Source of the DNA: Myxococcales bacterium
GTDB taxonomy: Bacteria; Myxococcota_A; Polyangia; Polyangiales; Polyangiaceae
Length of the DNA stretch: 64,000 bases
Direction of reading: 5' to 3'
Assembly (NCBI GenBank): GCA_016720545.1
Contig: JADKKK010000006.1
Span: 303,501-367,500 of the forward strand
In this document: positions 55,015 to 64,000 of the stretch, piece by piece
How positions within the stretch are numbered: the first letter of the stretch is position 1
How the letters are laid out: each line of letters starts with the position of its first letter
Made by a program: the position numbers and the translations under genes
Notes under the pieces: model-generated
What the model was told of the DNA's origin: nothing
The model's input: only the letters and a program-made list of their open reading frames with translations
Database searches by the model: none

Positions 55015-55658
55015 CCGGACGCCAGCGGGACCGTCACCGGCGTTCCCAACGTCTCGAGCGTCCCCAACGTGCCCGGCGAGCCGACCGCGCCGGGCGTCTC
55101 GGCGAACCACGCGGGCGAGCGCATGGCGGGTGGGCGTCGGAGGTGAGGACCTCAGCGGGGGCAGGTGGCCGCTGTTCCGAGCGCAAGAGCAGCACGAGGC
55201 CGATCGCGGCCACCCCGAGCCCGACCGTGGTCGTGACGGCGCCCGCGACGAGCAGGCCGGTCTGGCCTCCCTTCGCCTTGCCGTCGGGCCGCACGCCGGC
55301 GCCGACGAGCAGCATCGTGGTGCCGCCCACCACCACCACGCCGCCTGCGACGAGGAGCACGATGCCGGTCGATCGATGGACGAGCGGGGACCACCACCGC
55401 CACCGCCGCCGCTACCGCTACCGCCGCCACCGCTCGACGACGCGGGGCCTTCGCGGGCTCTTTCGCGTCCGACTTGGCGGGCGCGCCGCCTTCTTGCGGA
55501 GGCTGGGGGGGGGTGGTGGCGGCGGCGGAAGCGCCGGCTCCCCCGCGAGGACTTCGGGGGGGCAAGGCCACGTCGGCCATGTCGCCGTTCGGGCGGGGAA
55601 GGAGGCCGCGACGATCGCCGACGACAGCAGAATCGCCAGAGGCCCGCGGGCGTTCCAC
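55015..55658 (-). CDS. Two-span envelope protein of unknown function, frame broken
   Basis: A minus-strand gene can be traced through at least three frame switches. It begins near a GTG at 55658 with a signal-like segment (GPLAILLSSAIVAASFP), then a Pro/Ala linker, a charged patch, a Gly/Ser run, and two strong hydrophobic spans (IVLLVAGGVVVVGGTTMLL and LVAGAVTTTVGLGVAAIGL). It ends with a Thr/Gly/Pro tail and a TGA at 55015-55017. This build resembles the TPR/PEGA-like genes seen at 9.1 kb but without the TPR part. Function unknown. Confidence 0.5.
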
Positions 55659-55708
55659 GTGGTGGTTGGCGCAGGCGCGGCGTAAGGTGCGAGGGCGAGG
55701 TGGTCGTC

Positions 55709-57080
55709 ATGGTGAGGTCGTCGAGGCGCAGCGGTGCACGTGGATCGTCGCCCTCGCTGCGCTGGGATGCAACCGAAACACGTGCGAAAGCGCGCACTCC
55801 GGCGATGCGACGGTGGCCACCACATCGACCGCCCCAGCGACGGCGACGACCTCGGCGCCCACGGTGGCGACGAAGCCAGCTCGGTCGACGTGACCGAGTC
55901 AGGCGTCCACGACCTGGACCTCCGGTCCCTCCGTCGTGACCTCGGGCAGCGTCGTCGACGCTGCGGCCCTCCGCGAGCGTCACCGCGCGCGTATCGCGGC
56001 CGATCGCGGGCCCGTGCGCACTTGTCCGGGAGGCACCCGCTCGAGCTCGGCCGGCGCGCGTGCGAGGCGGCCGTCCGTCCCGGCCGCCGAGCACGAAGGT
56101 GCTCATCTGCCGAACCTCGGCGGCTTCGGAGTGGTCCGAGGACCCCGCGAGGTCGGGCGGCGACGACGGGCTCCGCGGTCGCATCACCGATCCCGAGTTC
56201 GTGCGCGGCATCATCCGGTGCCTCCGCGCGCGAGGGCACACGGCGATCACGGTCGCGGAGGGCTGGGGCGCGAAGCACGCGGACTGGGAGCGCCTCGTGC
56301 GCGTCTCAGGGCTACGCCGCGATGGCGAGCGAAGAGCGCGTGCCGCTCGTCGCGATGGGACGACGACGGCACGTTCGACGTCGAGGGCGACATGCCCGGC
56401 AAGCCCCTGCGCCTCCGCGGCATGGAGCGCACGCACGTGCCCACGCTGCTCATCCCAAGGCGCTCGCGGAGCACCTCGACGCGGGGCTCTTCATCTCGGC
56501 CCCAGCTGAAGACCCATCGCTCCGGCGTTTTCTCTGCAGGTATCAGGGATGCAGGGGCACCGTCATGCTCTCCGACCGGACGCCCGCCTTCAGCCAGAAG
56601 TGGCGCATGCACCGAGCTGGGCGCGGCGCTCGCGCTCGGGAAGCGCGCCGACGTGCCCCGGCGGAGTCGCGAGGCGCATAGTGGCGGCGCTGGAGACGTT
56701 CGCCGAGCGCATCGCGGACGTGCTCGAGGTGGAGGCGCCGCACGTGGTGCTCGTGGAGGGCGCGCCCTTCATGGGGGCGACGGCTTGGCCTGGTACCCGG
56801 GGCCCGAGGCCCTCGCGGTCGCCGGCACGAACCCCGTGCTCAGTCGATCGCGTGGTCGCCGAAGTGCTCGGGCTGTGGGACAGCGACGCGCTCGCCCGCG
56901 AGCTTGAGGGCCACCGCACTCGCCGTTGCTGGAGATCGCCGCCGAGGCTCGGCGTCTCGCTCGACAAGCCGCGGGTCGTGGGCGACGGGGCGTCCCTGCT
57001 CGAGAAGCGCCGGCCGGCTCACTTGCTCGGCATGGCAGGGTTCGCGATCCACGAGGGGGCAGGCGGCGAGGTGGCGCCGG
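55709..57080 (+). CDS. DUF362-family lipoprotein, frame broken
   Basis: Starting at the ATG at 55709 and allowing frame switches, the product has a lipoprotein-like signal (WIVALAALGCNRN), a Thr/Ala linker, and then a DUF362 body: VLICR or VLIKPN-like strand, ITDPEFVRGIIRCLRARG, AEGWGAKHADWERL, FISAP-KLKTHR type segment, PHVVLVEGAPFMG and VAGTNPVLVDRVVAEVLGL. DUF362 proteins often sit with iron-sulfur domains, but no Cys cluster is visible here. The exact end is unclear because no stop is seen before the CBM9-like region, so it may be fused to it. It is divergent from the envelope protein at 55.0-55.7 kb. Confidence 0.65.
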
Positions 57081-57797
57081 GCTCGCGCCCCTCCCCTGCG
57101 GCCCCGCTCGGGACCGCCGATGCGGGAGGGGCGCGGGCGGCCTGGCGGACCGCGCGGGCGGCGAGGTGCGCGCGAGCCGGCTCCGCGGCGCGCCGCCGGA
57201 GCTCGACGGTCAGGTCGACGCGGTGTGGGCCACCGCCACCCCTTGACGTGGGACACCGACTGGTCCGGCCGCCCCACGGGCGTTCGCACCACGGTCAGGT
57301 TTCTGTGGTCAGATCAGGCGCTCTACGGGCTGTGGGAGCTCGAGGGTGCGGGCCTCAACACCGACACCTCCCGCCCGGTCGACCACGAGCGCGAGCGCTC
57401 TACCAGGAGGACTGCGTCGGCTCTTTCTCACACCGGATCCGGCCCACCCGCGCAGGTACTTCGAGATCGAGCTCGGCCCCTTCGGGCACTGGTTCGACAT
57501 CGACGTCGATCGCGAGGCGAAGCGCGAGGACATCGCCTGGTCGAGCGGGGCCAAGGTGGGTACGCGGCGCGACGCCGCGGGCCGAAAGGCCACAGTCGAG
57601 GTCGCCCTTTCGGCCCCCGCAGCTGGTCGCCGCGCTCGGCCCGGGCAAGCGCCTGCCTCTGGGTCTCTTTCGCATGGAAGGAGACGCGAGGCGGGGGCGC
57701 GATCGCCTGTGCCTTTCGGCGTTCCGCCCCACGCGCACGCCTAAGCCCAATTTTCACGTACCCGAGGCGTTCGGGGAGGCTCTTCCTCGCGCCGTAG
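57081..57797 (+). CDS. CBM9-like carbohydrate-binding (DOMON-type) domain, frame broken
   Basis: From about 57170 the plus strand encodes LRGAPPELDGQVDAVWATA, then LTWDTDWSGRPTGVRTTVRF, LWSDQALYGLWELEG, CVELFLTPDP-type and RRYFEIELGPFGHWFDI, each in a slightly different frame, and it ends at the TAG at 57795-57797. This order is that of carbohydrate-binding family 9-like domains, in which one beta-sandwich binds sugar ends. No separate signal peptide or start codon is seen, which supports fusion with the DUF362 part, but a hidden stop or start cannot be excluded. Confidence 0.65.
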   Translation, partial: ARAPPLRPRSGPPMREGRGRPGGPRGRRGAREPAPRRAAGARRSGRRGVGHRHPLTWDTDWSGRPTGVRTTVRFLWSDQALYGLWELEGAGLNTDTSRPVDHERERSTRRTASALSHTGSGPPAQVLRDRARPLRALVRHRRRSRGEARGHRLVERGQGGYAARRRGPKGHSRGRPFGPRSWSPRSARASACLWVSFAWKETRGGGAIACAFRRSAPRARLSPIFTYPRRSGRLFLAP

Positions 57798-57834
57798 CCG
57801 TCCCTCGATCGAGGGTCGTGCGACCAGGCCACGC

Positions 57835-57914
57835 GAACCTGGAGGTGCGCTCCAAAGGAGCGAACGAAGGGTCGATGGCGAGCCTGAGACGGAAGGCGAG
57901 GAGTCGCCATGAAC
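57835..57914 (+). repeat. Leader-like dispersed repeat, copy C
   Basis: About 80 bp in the opposite plus/minus sense to copies A and B, so it leads into plus-strand genes. It ends GTCGCCATGAAC at 57909, an ATG with a purine-rich tract before it. The next clear gene is the small Cys protein at 57992; the frame opened at 57909 carries into it only with a frame change. Confidence 0.65.
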
Positions 57915-57991
57915 CCATCGCCCGTCGTGCTGGCTCCAACCCGCAGACCACGCGCCGCGCCGAACCGGAGCGGCCAGCAAGGAGCGCTGTC

Positions 57992-58165
57992 ATGTGTCGA
58001 AGGGTCGAGTGCACGAGCCGCCAGAAGCCGACGTTCGCGGGGTGTGGGATGCACATCGAGCAGGTCCTCGGGGATGTCCCGCGCGACCAGCGCTGCCGCT
58101 GCCGCGAGAAGCCCCGCGACGAGGCCGGTGAGGCCGGCTTGCTCGCGCGGATCCTCGGCCGCTGA
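57992..58165 (+). CDS. Small Cys-rich protein, putative metal binding
   Basis: 57 residues with a good ribosome site (AAGGAG) nine bases before the ATG. The pattern is CxxxxC, then KPTFAGCGMHIEQVL and RCRC, with His in the middle; this CGxH plus paired Cys build is found in many short bacterial proteins of unknown role and suits a zinc site. In the first part an Arg (CTSRQKP) is found where a second Cys would be expected; it may be a sequence error in this low-quality zone. It ends seven bases before the foldback element. Confidence 0.65.
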   Translation: MCRRVECTSRQKPTFAGCGMHIEQVLGDVPRDQRCRCREKPRDEAGEAGLLARILGR

Positions 58166-58172
58166 CAGGGTG

Positions 58173-58476
58173 CTAGTCTCCTGGAAGCGTGATCCCTTCC
58201 CAGTAGTCGCGCGGCTCGGCCTTTCCCGCCCCAAGGGAGCGAGGGGTGTCCCGTTTTCGGCGGCGGTGGGAGGATACTCATGTTCGAGGGTCGGCGTTCT
58301 CGCGCGGTCACCCCCGAAACCACTGTCCCCTGAGCGCAAAGCGCCGCCTCCACCGCGCGGAACGACGACCGAGTTGAGGACGGGCCCGCCGCCGCCGAAA
58401 ACGGGGCACCCCCTCGCTCCTCGGAATGACACCGAAGACCCGACTTCTGATACGAACCACGACTCCAGGGGACTAG
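58173..58476. mobile_element. Foldback/MITE-like element copy 2
   Basis: 304 bp with ends CTAGTCTCCTGGA and, inverted, TCCAGGGGACTAG; arms of about 95 bases are imperfectly complementary. It matches both flanks of copy 1 at 15641-17298 with a few substitutions and indels, and is uninterrupted. The middle 110 bases hold no gene. The right edge lies one base from the stop codon of the nucleoside kinase gene on the minus strand, and the left edge seven bases after the stop of the small Cys protein. Confidence 0.85.
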
Positions 58477-58477
58477 C

Positions 58478-60669
58478 TCAGTACTCGAAGCCGCTGCCTC
58501 CGATGAACTCGCGCGTCACCGACGTCGGTGGCACGTGGTCTGGGTAGATGGTCACGAAAGTGGTCTATCAAGTTCCGCAGGCGGAACGTGGTGAACGCGG
58601 GGTGTGAGGAGGCACCCTCGAGCAGGTAGCGCTCTGCGTAGGTCATGAGCACGCTCGTCGTAGACGAGGGCCGAGTCGAACACCACGTCGGCCTGCAGCG
58701 TGGGGTAGATGTGGCACAGCTCGCCCCGGCGGACCGACGGCCAGCGGGTGATGGTGTCGGCCGCGGTGTAGTTTCGTGAGTGCCGATCACGCACGATGCG
58801 GCGGAGCAGTCGGAGGTCGTCGGGCGCGAAGACGCTCGCGCGGTCGAACGCGAGGGTGGTCGCAGGGTGCACGAAGATCCCGAAGCGCGCCTCCTCGGGG
58901 ACCGCCGAGCCCACGAGAGCGGGGTTCAGGCCGTGGATGCCCTCGAGGAGCAGCACGTCTTCCTTCTCGAGGCACAGCTCCGCGCCGCCCTGGGGGAGGC
59001 TCTTGCCCAGCACGAAGTCGTACTTGGCCGTGCGCAGCCGCTCACCGCGCATGAGGCGCGCGAGGTGGTCCTGGAGCAGGGTGGAGTCGAGCGCCTCGAA
59101 CGCCTCGAAGTCGTACTCGCCTCGCTCGTCGCGCACGGTGCGCTCACGGTCTACGTAGTAGTCGTCGAGCGAGAGCGCACGCGGGCGAAGGCCGTTCACG
59201 CGGAGCTGCGTGGTGAGGCGCTTGATGAACGTGGTCTTGCCCGAAGACGAGGGCCCCGCGATGGCGATGATCTTGACGCGATCGGCGCGGCTCGCGACCG
59301 CGTCGGCGACGCGACCTATCCACTTCTCGTGGAAGCCTTCGGCCACGCGGATGACCTCGTCGACCGGAGGCCGAGACACAGAGCTCGTTGTAGCGGCCGA
59401 CGCTCTCGACCCCGAGGCCGTGGAGCCACCGCCGGGCCGAGGCGGTCATCTCGCCGCCGTAGCGGGGTGCGCGGCCCTGGTGACGGGGGATCGACGCGCG
59501 TGGCCCGGTGGAGCGGCATCTCGCGCTCGACCCGCGCGCCGAGGCGCAGCAGGAGCCCCGCGGGGTGAGCCTCGAGCGACAGGCCTTCGAGGTAGCCGGC
59601 GCGGGGCACGACGGGGGCCGAGGCCGAGGGCGAAGGTCTCGCCGCAGGTCGCCAGCGTGACCGTAACCTCGCGACGGCTCTGGAGGCTCGCCGCGGCGTC
59701 GGCCAAGCCGCGACGGTCGAGCTCCGCGCGCGCCTCGTCGAGCTGCCACACCTCCTCGCGGAGCGGGAGATCGTCGGCGATGACCCCGGCGAGCGCGCGC
59801 GACAAGACGTCGAGGCGCGCGGGCTCGTCCACGGGTTTGGGCAGCGGATCGAGGTGGACCACCTGCCCGCTCTCGAGCGGCGAGCCCATGCGCACCCGCG
59901 CGCCCCCGAGCTCGGCCCCCGCGCGCCTGGCCGCCTCGAGCAGCGCGAGCGCCGCGCTCCGCCGGAAGATCGCGCCCCTCCATGTCGGCCAGAGTGAGCA
60001 CGTCGATGTCGAGGCTCGCGACGATCGCCGCCTCCAGCGACGCCGCCTTCTTGTTGAGCTGCGCGGCGACGACGAGCGCTCCTTCGCGCTCACGAGGAGC
60101 AGGTGCCCGCGAGGGTGCCCGTGGGCACGAGGAGATCGCCCCCGGCCTCGCGCCTCACGCGGACCTCCGATCTGGCGAGGCACCGAGCGCTGATAGGGCG
60201 AGGAGCCCGACGCTGTCGGTCATGGCCACGAGCTCGTCGCCGAGGGTGCGCCAGCCCCCTGCGTGAAGTGCAGCGCAGCGGCAGGGTGCTTTCGGCGAAG
60301 GAGAGGTAGCGCGCACGCGAGAGCCGCGCGAGGCGCATGTCGGTGTAGGCCAGCACCGAGGCGGCCCGCGCGCGGCCGCCGAGGAGCGCGGAGCTCGCCG
60401 AAGTGGTCGCCGGGCCCCACGGGCCGAAGCTCGAGCTGGCCACGCCGCAGGCGCGCCTCGCCCTCGAGGACGAAGTACATGGCGTCCCCCTCGTCGCCTT
60501 CGCGAAAGACACAGGTGCCGGGCGCGAGCGCGAGCTGATCGAGCAGCTCGAGGAGGGTGCTGACCTCCTTGATGTGCATGCCGCGGAGCAGGCTGGAGCG
60601 CGCCAAGACCTCGAGGTCCTCGGGGCGCTTCCCGTAGGCGAAGGGCAGCGGCGTGGGGCGTGTCGTCAT
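58478..60669 (-). CDS. Cyclic-nucleotide-binding domain fused to a uridine-kinase-like nucleoside kinase, frame broken
   Basis: From the ATG at 60669 the product begins with a Crp-type cNMP fold (about 1-140: VFREGDEGDAMYFVLEGEA, PGDHFGEL). After a linker comes a ThrRS/TGS-like region (DDLPLREEVWQLDEARAEL, VHLDPLPKPVDE), as in long bacterial uridine kinases, and then a P-loop kinase: GPSSSGKTTF (Walker A), LDDYYVDRE, LLLEGIHGLNP. The end ITREF-type IGGSGFEY precedes the TGA at 58478-58480. At least six frame switches interrupt it. About 730 codons. The kinase would phosphorylate a nucleoside or similar; the cNMP domain suggests control by cAMP or cGMP. Confidence 0.72.
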
Positions 60670-60723
60670 CCTCGGCCCACTCTATCAGGGAACGAATGAG
60701 CTGCGTGTGGCGCCTGACGGCGC

Positions 60724-61702
60724 TCAGCGGTTCGGCGTGGGCGTGCCGTGGTAGCAGCCCATGAAGTAGGGGAACGTGTCGGTCGCGAAGTATGCGTAGT
60801 CGTACTTCGCGCCGGGCTCGGTGATGGGCAGTCCGTTGCACTTGTCGAGATCGCCCAGGCCCGCCTCGTAGGCGTGGATGTCCCACGCGGGGCCGCGCGT
60901 GGCCATCGTGTATTCGGCCAGGTGAGCTTCCACGGCTCCTCACGCGCTTCGTGGTCGTGCAGGCCGCGTCGGTGCACACGATGGGCGCCAAGATGGGGTA
61001 TCCGTCGAACGACCACGCGAGCACGAGACCTCGTTTTCGCCGCCCAACGACACTATTACGCACTCCGGGCGCGCGTGAAAGTGGTAAGTGCCCTGGGGCG
61101 CGGTGTGGCCGATGCAGTCGTCGAGCAGGTTGCGCAGGCGGTCGTCGAGGACCGGGTCGCGGTAGCCGTCCATGGGGTTCTCGGTGGGCCCGAAGATGGG
61201 TATTCCGGTGACGGTCACGGCGACGTTGCCGAGCAGCGGGATGTCGGTCGGGGCGGCGGCGGCGGCCGGCGCGCGCGGGATCCTGAACGCGTAGTTCTTT
61301 GCCTGGAGCCCGTTGGGCGTGAGCGGCACGTATTCAAAGGTGGGAAATGCCGTTCGAGCGAATGACGAACTGGTCGCCCTCGCAGGCGCCGGCCACCGAG
61401 GGGGCCGCGTATCCGGCGCCGGCGTTGCCCATGGTCGACAAGTTGGGGATGGAGAGGGCCTGCCAACACCCGGCTGCGCTCGCGTCGAGGGGGGTCGCGT
61501 CGGCGGCGGTCGCGTCGGGGAGAGCGCCGCCGTCGGGACCGGAGGTCGACGTGGCGGTCGAGGTCGTGGGTGGCGCGGCCGCCTCCGCGCCCGCGTCGGT
61601 GGGGGTCGCGGCGCTGCCGCACGCGGCCGTCGTGAGCGACGCGAGGGACAGCGAGGCCACCGCGAGCGCGACGACGGGGAGAACGTGGGCGTGGGGCTTC
61701 AT
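60724..61702 (-). CDS. YHYH-domain lipoprotein, frame broken
   Basis: From the ATG at 61702: a lipoprotein signal ending TTAAC at C28, an Ala/Asp/Thr linker, and then a YHYH-type domain with NGIPIFGPTENP-like text, APQGTYHFHARP, SFDGYPILAP, DLDKCNGLP and a last YFMGCYHGTP. These His-rich blocks define the YHYH family, of unknown function but probably metal binding and surface exposed. At least three frame switches occur. The 5' leader is repeat copy B, which gives the ribosome site GAGGTG before the start. Confidence 0.7.
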
Positions 61703-61775
61703 GGCGACACCTCGCCTGCGGCTCGGGCTCGCCATAGACCGTCGTTCGCCCCTTCGGGCCCTCACTTCCAGGTTC
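61698..61775 (-). repeat. Leader-like dispersed repeat, copy B
   Basis: 78 bp upstream of and including the start codon of the YHYH lipoprotein. On the minus strand it ends GGCGAGGTGTCGCCATGAAG. It contains inverted short segments (GGCGAG and CTCGCC) that could fold just before the start codon. Confidence 0.75.
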
Positions 61776-61801
61776 ATCCGGGGATCCTCTCATCACTTGT
61801 G

Positions 61802-62678
61802 TCATTGCGTCGTGACGCGCACGCGCGCGCGGTGGTCGAGGTTACGGAGCACGGCCTTCGCGGCGGCCGAGGCGGTGGCGGGCGCGGCCGGAGTGTGGAG
61901 CGCGTCGAGCGCGTCGAGCGCGACGTCGTCGAACATCGTGGCGAGGCGCCGCTCGAGCACGACGACCGCAGCGCGACCCGAGAGAACCTTCGACGACCGC
62001 GGGCAGGGCGACGAGCAGCGCGTCGACCGAGGTGCTGTGGAGCTCGAAGGGGTGAGGCTCGCCGCCCGCCCGGCGCCAGGAGCCACGCACGTACAGGGTG
62101 GCGCGCGTCGTGTCGACGTTGGGGAACGTCGCCGTGTACGGCGAAGGCCCGCGCCCCCGGCGATCACGAGGTGACGTGGCAGGTAGCGCGCCTCGGGAAG
62201 CGCGTCTCGCCGGCGACGATGTCCCCATCGGCGGCCGTGAGGTCGGTGAGCGTGGCGCGCGCGAGGCTCGACGGATCGACGGCCTGCGAGTGGCCCGCGT
62301 GCGCGACGCCGAGGAGGGCCGTGGCGAGCCGCGACGCCGCGCGCTCGCCTGCAGAACGCCACACGTCACCGCCGGGCCCGAGGCAGTCGACGAGCGACGC
62401 GCTCGTGTCGACCACGAAGCCTCGGTCGACGCGCACCTCGTAGCCGAGGTTGCTCGTGACCATGAAGGCCCCCGGTGGGCCCGCGGGAGCGGGCGCCGTG
62501 CCCGAGCGATCCCAGCGAAGCACGTACCGCGCCGACGCCGCCGTGAGGCCAGGGGGGACTCGGCCTTCGCGGGCAGACGGCGCCACGCCGAGAGCCACGC
62601 AGCGGCCAGGCCCACCGCGCACAGCGAGGCGAACGCGAGCAGCGCTACCCGCGCGCGGCTGAGCCTCGGCGAAGACAT
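61802..62678 (-). CDS. Membrane-anchored protein of unknown function, frame broken
   Basis: From the ATG at 62678: one span (ARVALLAFASLCAVGLAAAW) and then a soluble part that can be followed through frame switches (YVLRWDRSGTAP, MVTSNLGYEVRVDRGFVV, TATFPNVDTTRATLYVRGSW, FELHSTSVDALLVALPAVVE) to a TGA at 61802. The body looks mixed alpha/beta with no motif I recognise. It should face the periplasm. Confidence 0.5.
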
Positions 62679-62734
62679 CGTTGGAGACTACGTGGTCGCC
62701 GGGCACGGAAACGATCATCGCGCGATGACTTTTG

Positions 62735-63286
62735 TCACGGCCCCTCTCGCCGCCGGGCGCTGAGGGCGCGCGCCCAGTAGCTCGTGGCCGCCGCGAGGCC
62801 GACCACCGCGGTGGACCAGAGACCGATCTGACGCGCGCGCCGCGCCCACCAGGACGGCGAAGACGGTCACAAACTGCAGCGTTGTCGCAAACTTGCCCAG
62901 GAGATTGGCCCGGTCGTCGAGCTTGCGCCGCCGGGCGGCTGGGCTCGCGAGCACCCACAGCACGAGGGGCAGCTCGCCCACCTCGCGCGCGCCGAGGAGC
63001 GCCACCGCGGCGAGCGACAGGTCGCCGCGCGCGACCAGCGTGGCGAGCACGGCACCTGCAAAGAGCTTGTCGGTCAGGCCGTCGACGACCGCGCCGGCAG
63101 GGGTGGCCAGCTTCTGACGACGCGCGAGCCAGCCGTCAGGACGTCGGAGAGCCCCGCCGCGGCGAGCACGCACACGCTGGCCCACGGGGAGCCCACCGCG
63201 AACGGGAAGAGCGCGGCGAGCGGCACGCGCAGCCAGCTCACGAGGGTGGGGCCGTTCACGAGATCGCGCGCGCGGTACTTGCCCAC
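62735..63286 (-). CDS. CDP-alcohol phosphatidyltransferase, frame broken
   Basis: From a GTG at 63286 the chain has about six spans and the family motif, here split by a frame change: SDVLDGW(L)ARR, then GAVVDGLTDK, giving DGxxAR-x8-GxxxDxxxD with all metal Asp residues. The enzyme type makes phosphatidylglycerophosphate, cardiolipin or similar lipids from CDP-diacylglycerol. The last codons in the third frame end SARR-EGP and TGA at 62735-62737. About 184 residues, usual for the family. Confidence 0.75.
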
Positions 63287-63433
63287 AGCGCGAGTGTAGC
63301 CCTGAGGATTCCGAGCGCGCGTAGGGGATTCGCGGCGGGGTTCACAGGGCGAGCGACTCGCCTGTTCCCGCGCGACGCGGCGCGGGGTTCGCGTAGACTC
63401 GGCGCCCAGCGCGGCGAGCCAAGCGAGGGAGGC

Positions 63434-63514
63434 GACCATGCACCGGCGAGTGAGCACCGAAGGGGCGAACGATGGTCGGTGGGGTGCCCGAGCCGACGGC
63501 GAGGTGTCATGAAC
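63434..63514 (+). repeat. Leader-like dispersed repeat, copy D
   Basis: About 80 bp, in the same sense as copy C, ending GGCGAGGTGTCATGAAC at the ATG of a 15-codon frame. Less similar to A and B than those are to each other, but the ends and the CGAAGGGGCGAACGATGG core are kept. Confidence 0.6.
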
Positions 63515-63556
63515 GAACAGGAAGAGCTCGCGGCCCTGCGCACGAGGACGCCATGA
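63509..63556 (+). CDS. 15-residue leader frame before the ABC ATPase
   Basis: ATG directly after repeat copy D; the product starts MNEQEELAALRT and stops in an ATGA overlap with the ABC ATPase start. It could be a real coupled leader peptide, or the front of a longer gene cut short by an indel in this error-prone zone. Confidence 0.35.
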   Translation: MNEQEELAALRTRTP

Positions 63557-64000
63557 CCTCCAGGCTCTCCGTGAGGGGCCTCCGCCGCTCGTACGGCGCG
63601 ACCCGCGCGCTCGCGGGGGTCGCCCTCGAGGTGGCCCCGGGCAGCGTCCACGCCGTGCTCGGCGAGAACGGCGCGGGCAAGAGCACCCTCATGAAGATCC
63701 TCGCGGGCGGCGAGACGGCCGACGCCGGCGAGGTGCGCCTCGACGGAAACGTCTTTCTCCCCGGTGGCGCGGCGGAGGCGCAGCGGCTCGGCGTCGCGCT
63801 CGTGAGCCAAGAGCGCGCGCTGTGCCCGCACCTCACGGTGGCCGAGAACATCGCGCTCGGCGTCGAGCCGCGCCTGCGCGGGGCGCTGCCCCTGCTCGAT
63901 CGCGCGCGCATGCCCCGGCGAGGCGGAGGCGAGGCTCGCGGAGGTGCTCGGGGAGACCGGCCGCATCCCCGTCGACGCGCTCGCGGCGGATCTGCCGATC
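63553..64000 (+). CDS. ABC transporter ATP-binding protein, RbsA-like (3' end outside window)
   Basis: The ATG overlaps the stop of the short leader frame. The product has Walker A GENGAGKST (about 40-48), LMKILAG, and a Q-loop VSQERALCPHLTVAENI. The order and spacing match sugar-type (RbsA/MglA) ATPases, which have two such halves. Walker B and the signature are beyond the window. A frame change occurs near 63915. Permease and binding-protein genes would be expected downstream. Confidence 0.8.
   Translation, partial: MTSRLSVRGLRRSYGATRALAGVALEVAPGSVHAVLGENGAGKSTLMKILAGGETADAGEVRLDGNVFLPGGAAEAQRLGVALVSQERALCPHLTVAENIALGVEPRLRGALPLLDRARMPRRGGGEARGGARGDRPHPRRRARGGSAD

Noticed and set aside
57909..58547. 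Plus-strand frame of 212 codons from leader repeat C through the foldback element
   Set aside because: It crosses the element and is rich in Arg and Ser without any domain; the short Cys protein in another frame is better supported.

Overview
The window is GC-rich, GC3-biased bacterial chromosomal DNA. The gene set suggests a myxobacterium-like member of Myxococcota, probably Polyangia: three eukaryote-type Ser/Thr kinases, TPR/PEGA envelope proteins, an MJ0042-type zinc-finger protein with a TonB-like tail, a Cys-repeat/SUMF1 lipoprotein, many secreted lipoproteins, and a TamA/TamB pair. This placement is inferred from gene content only. No rRNA, tRNA, CRISPR array, prophage or complete insertion sequence was recognised.

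Layout. 1-13.2 kb: tail of a secreted protein closed by a clear hairpin terminator; zinc-finger/TonB-like membrane protein; DUF4838 lipoprotein; polytopic membrane protein; a tandem double Ser/Thr kinase; a TPR/PEGA-like protein overlapping a propeller-like lipoprotein gene; NAD-malic enzyme ending in a 160-bp palindrome. 13.3-17.3 kb: CapA-like lipoprotein, Tat-exported esterase, then a foldback (MITE-like) element interrupted by about 1.36 kb of almost pure G/C that is probably a sequencing or assembly artefact. 17.3-41.2 kb: lipoproteins; the TamA/TamB module, in which TamA has a candidate lipidation cysteine; MFS transporter; PEGA-repeat envelope protein; kinase with a multi-TM tail; KamA-type radical SAM enzyme; thiopurine methyltransferase; four-CBS protein; acyltransferase; third kinase; Cys-repeat/SUMF1 lipoprotein. 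41.2-51 kb: bestrophin-like channel; three membrane or secreted proteases in a row (CPBP, PrsW, TPR-gluzincin); a set with a soluble MCP-like protein, a two-Hpt CheA and RimI.

51-64 kb: genes are recognisable but nearly all are broken by frequent frame changes: a TPR/HEAT protein, a two-TM envelope protein, DUF362 and CBM9-like regions, a cNMP-binding/nucleoside kinase fusion, a YHYH lipoprotein, a membrane-anchored protein, a CDP-alcohol phosphatidyltransferase and the start of an RbsA-like ABC ATPase. The break density contrasts with the intact genes before about 51.5 kb, so consensus error is more likely than gene decay. A second, clean copy of the foldback element lies at 58.17-58.48 kb. 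A short leader-like repeat of about 78 bp occurs four times (35.04, 57.84, 61.70 and 63.43 kb), in three cases directly against a start codon.

The dominant theme is envelope biology and signalling: outer-membrane assembly (TamA/TamB), surface lipoproteins, intramembrane proteolysis, and kinase and chemotaxis-like signalling. The best candidates for new biology are the two repeat families, the lipidated TamA, the reduced chemotaxis-like set and the cNMP-nucleoside kinase fusion.
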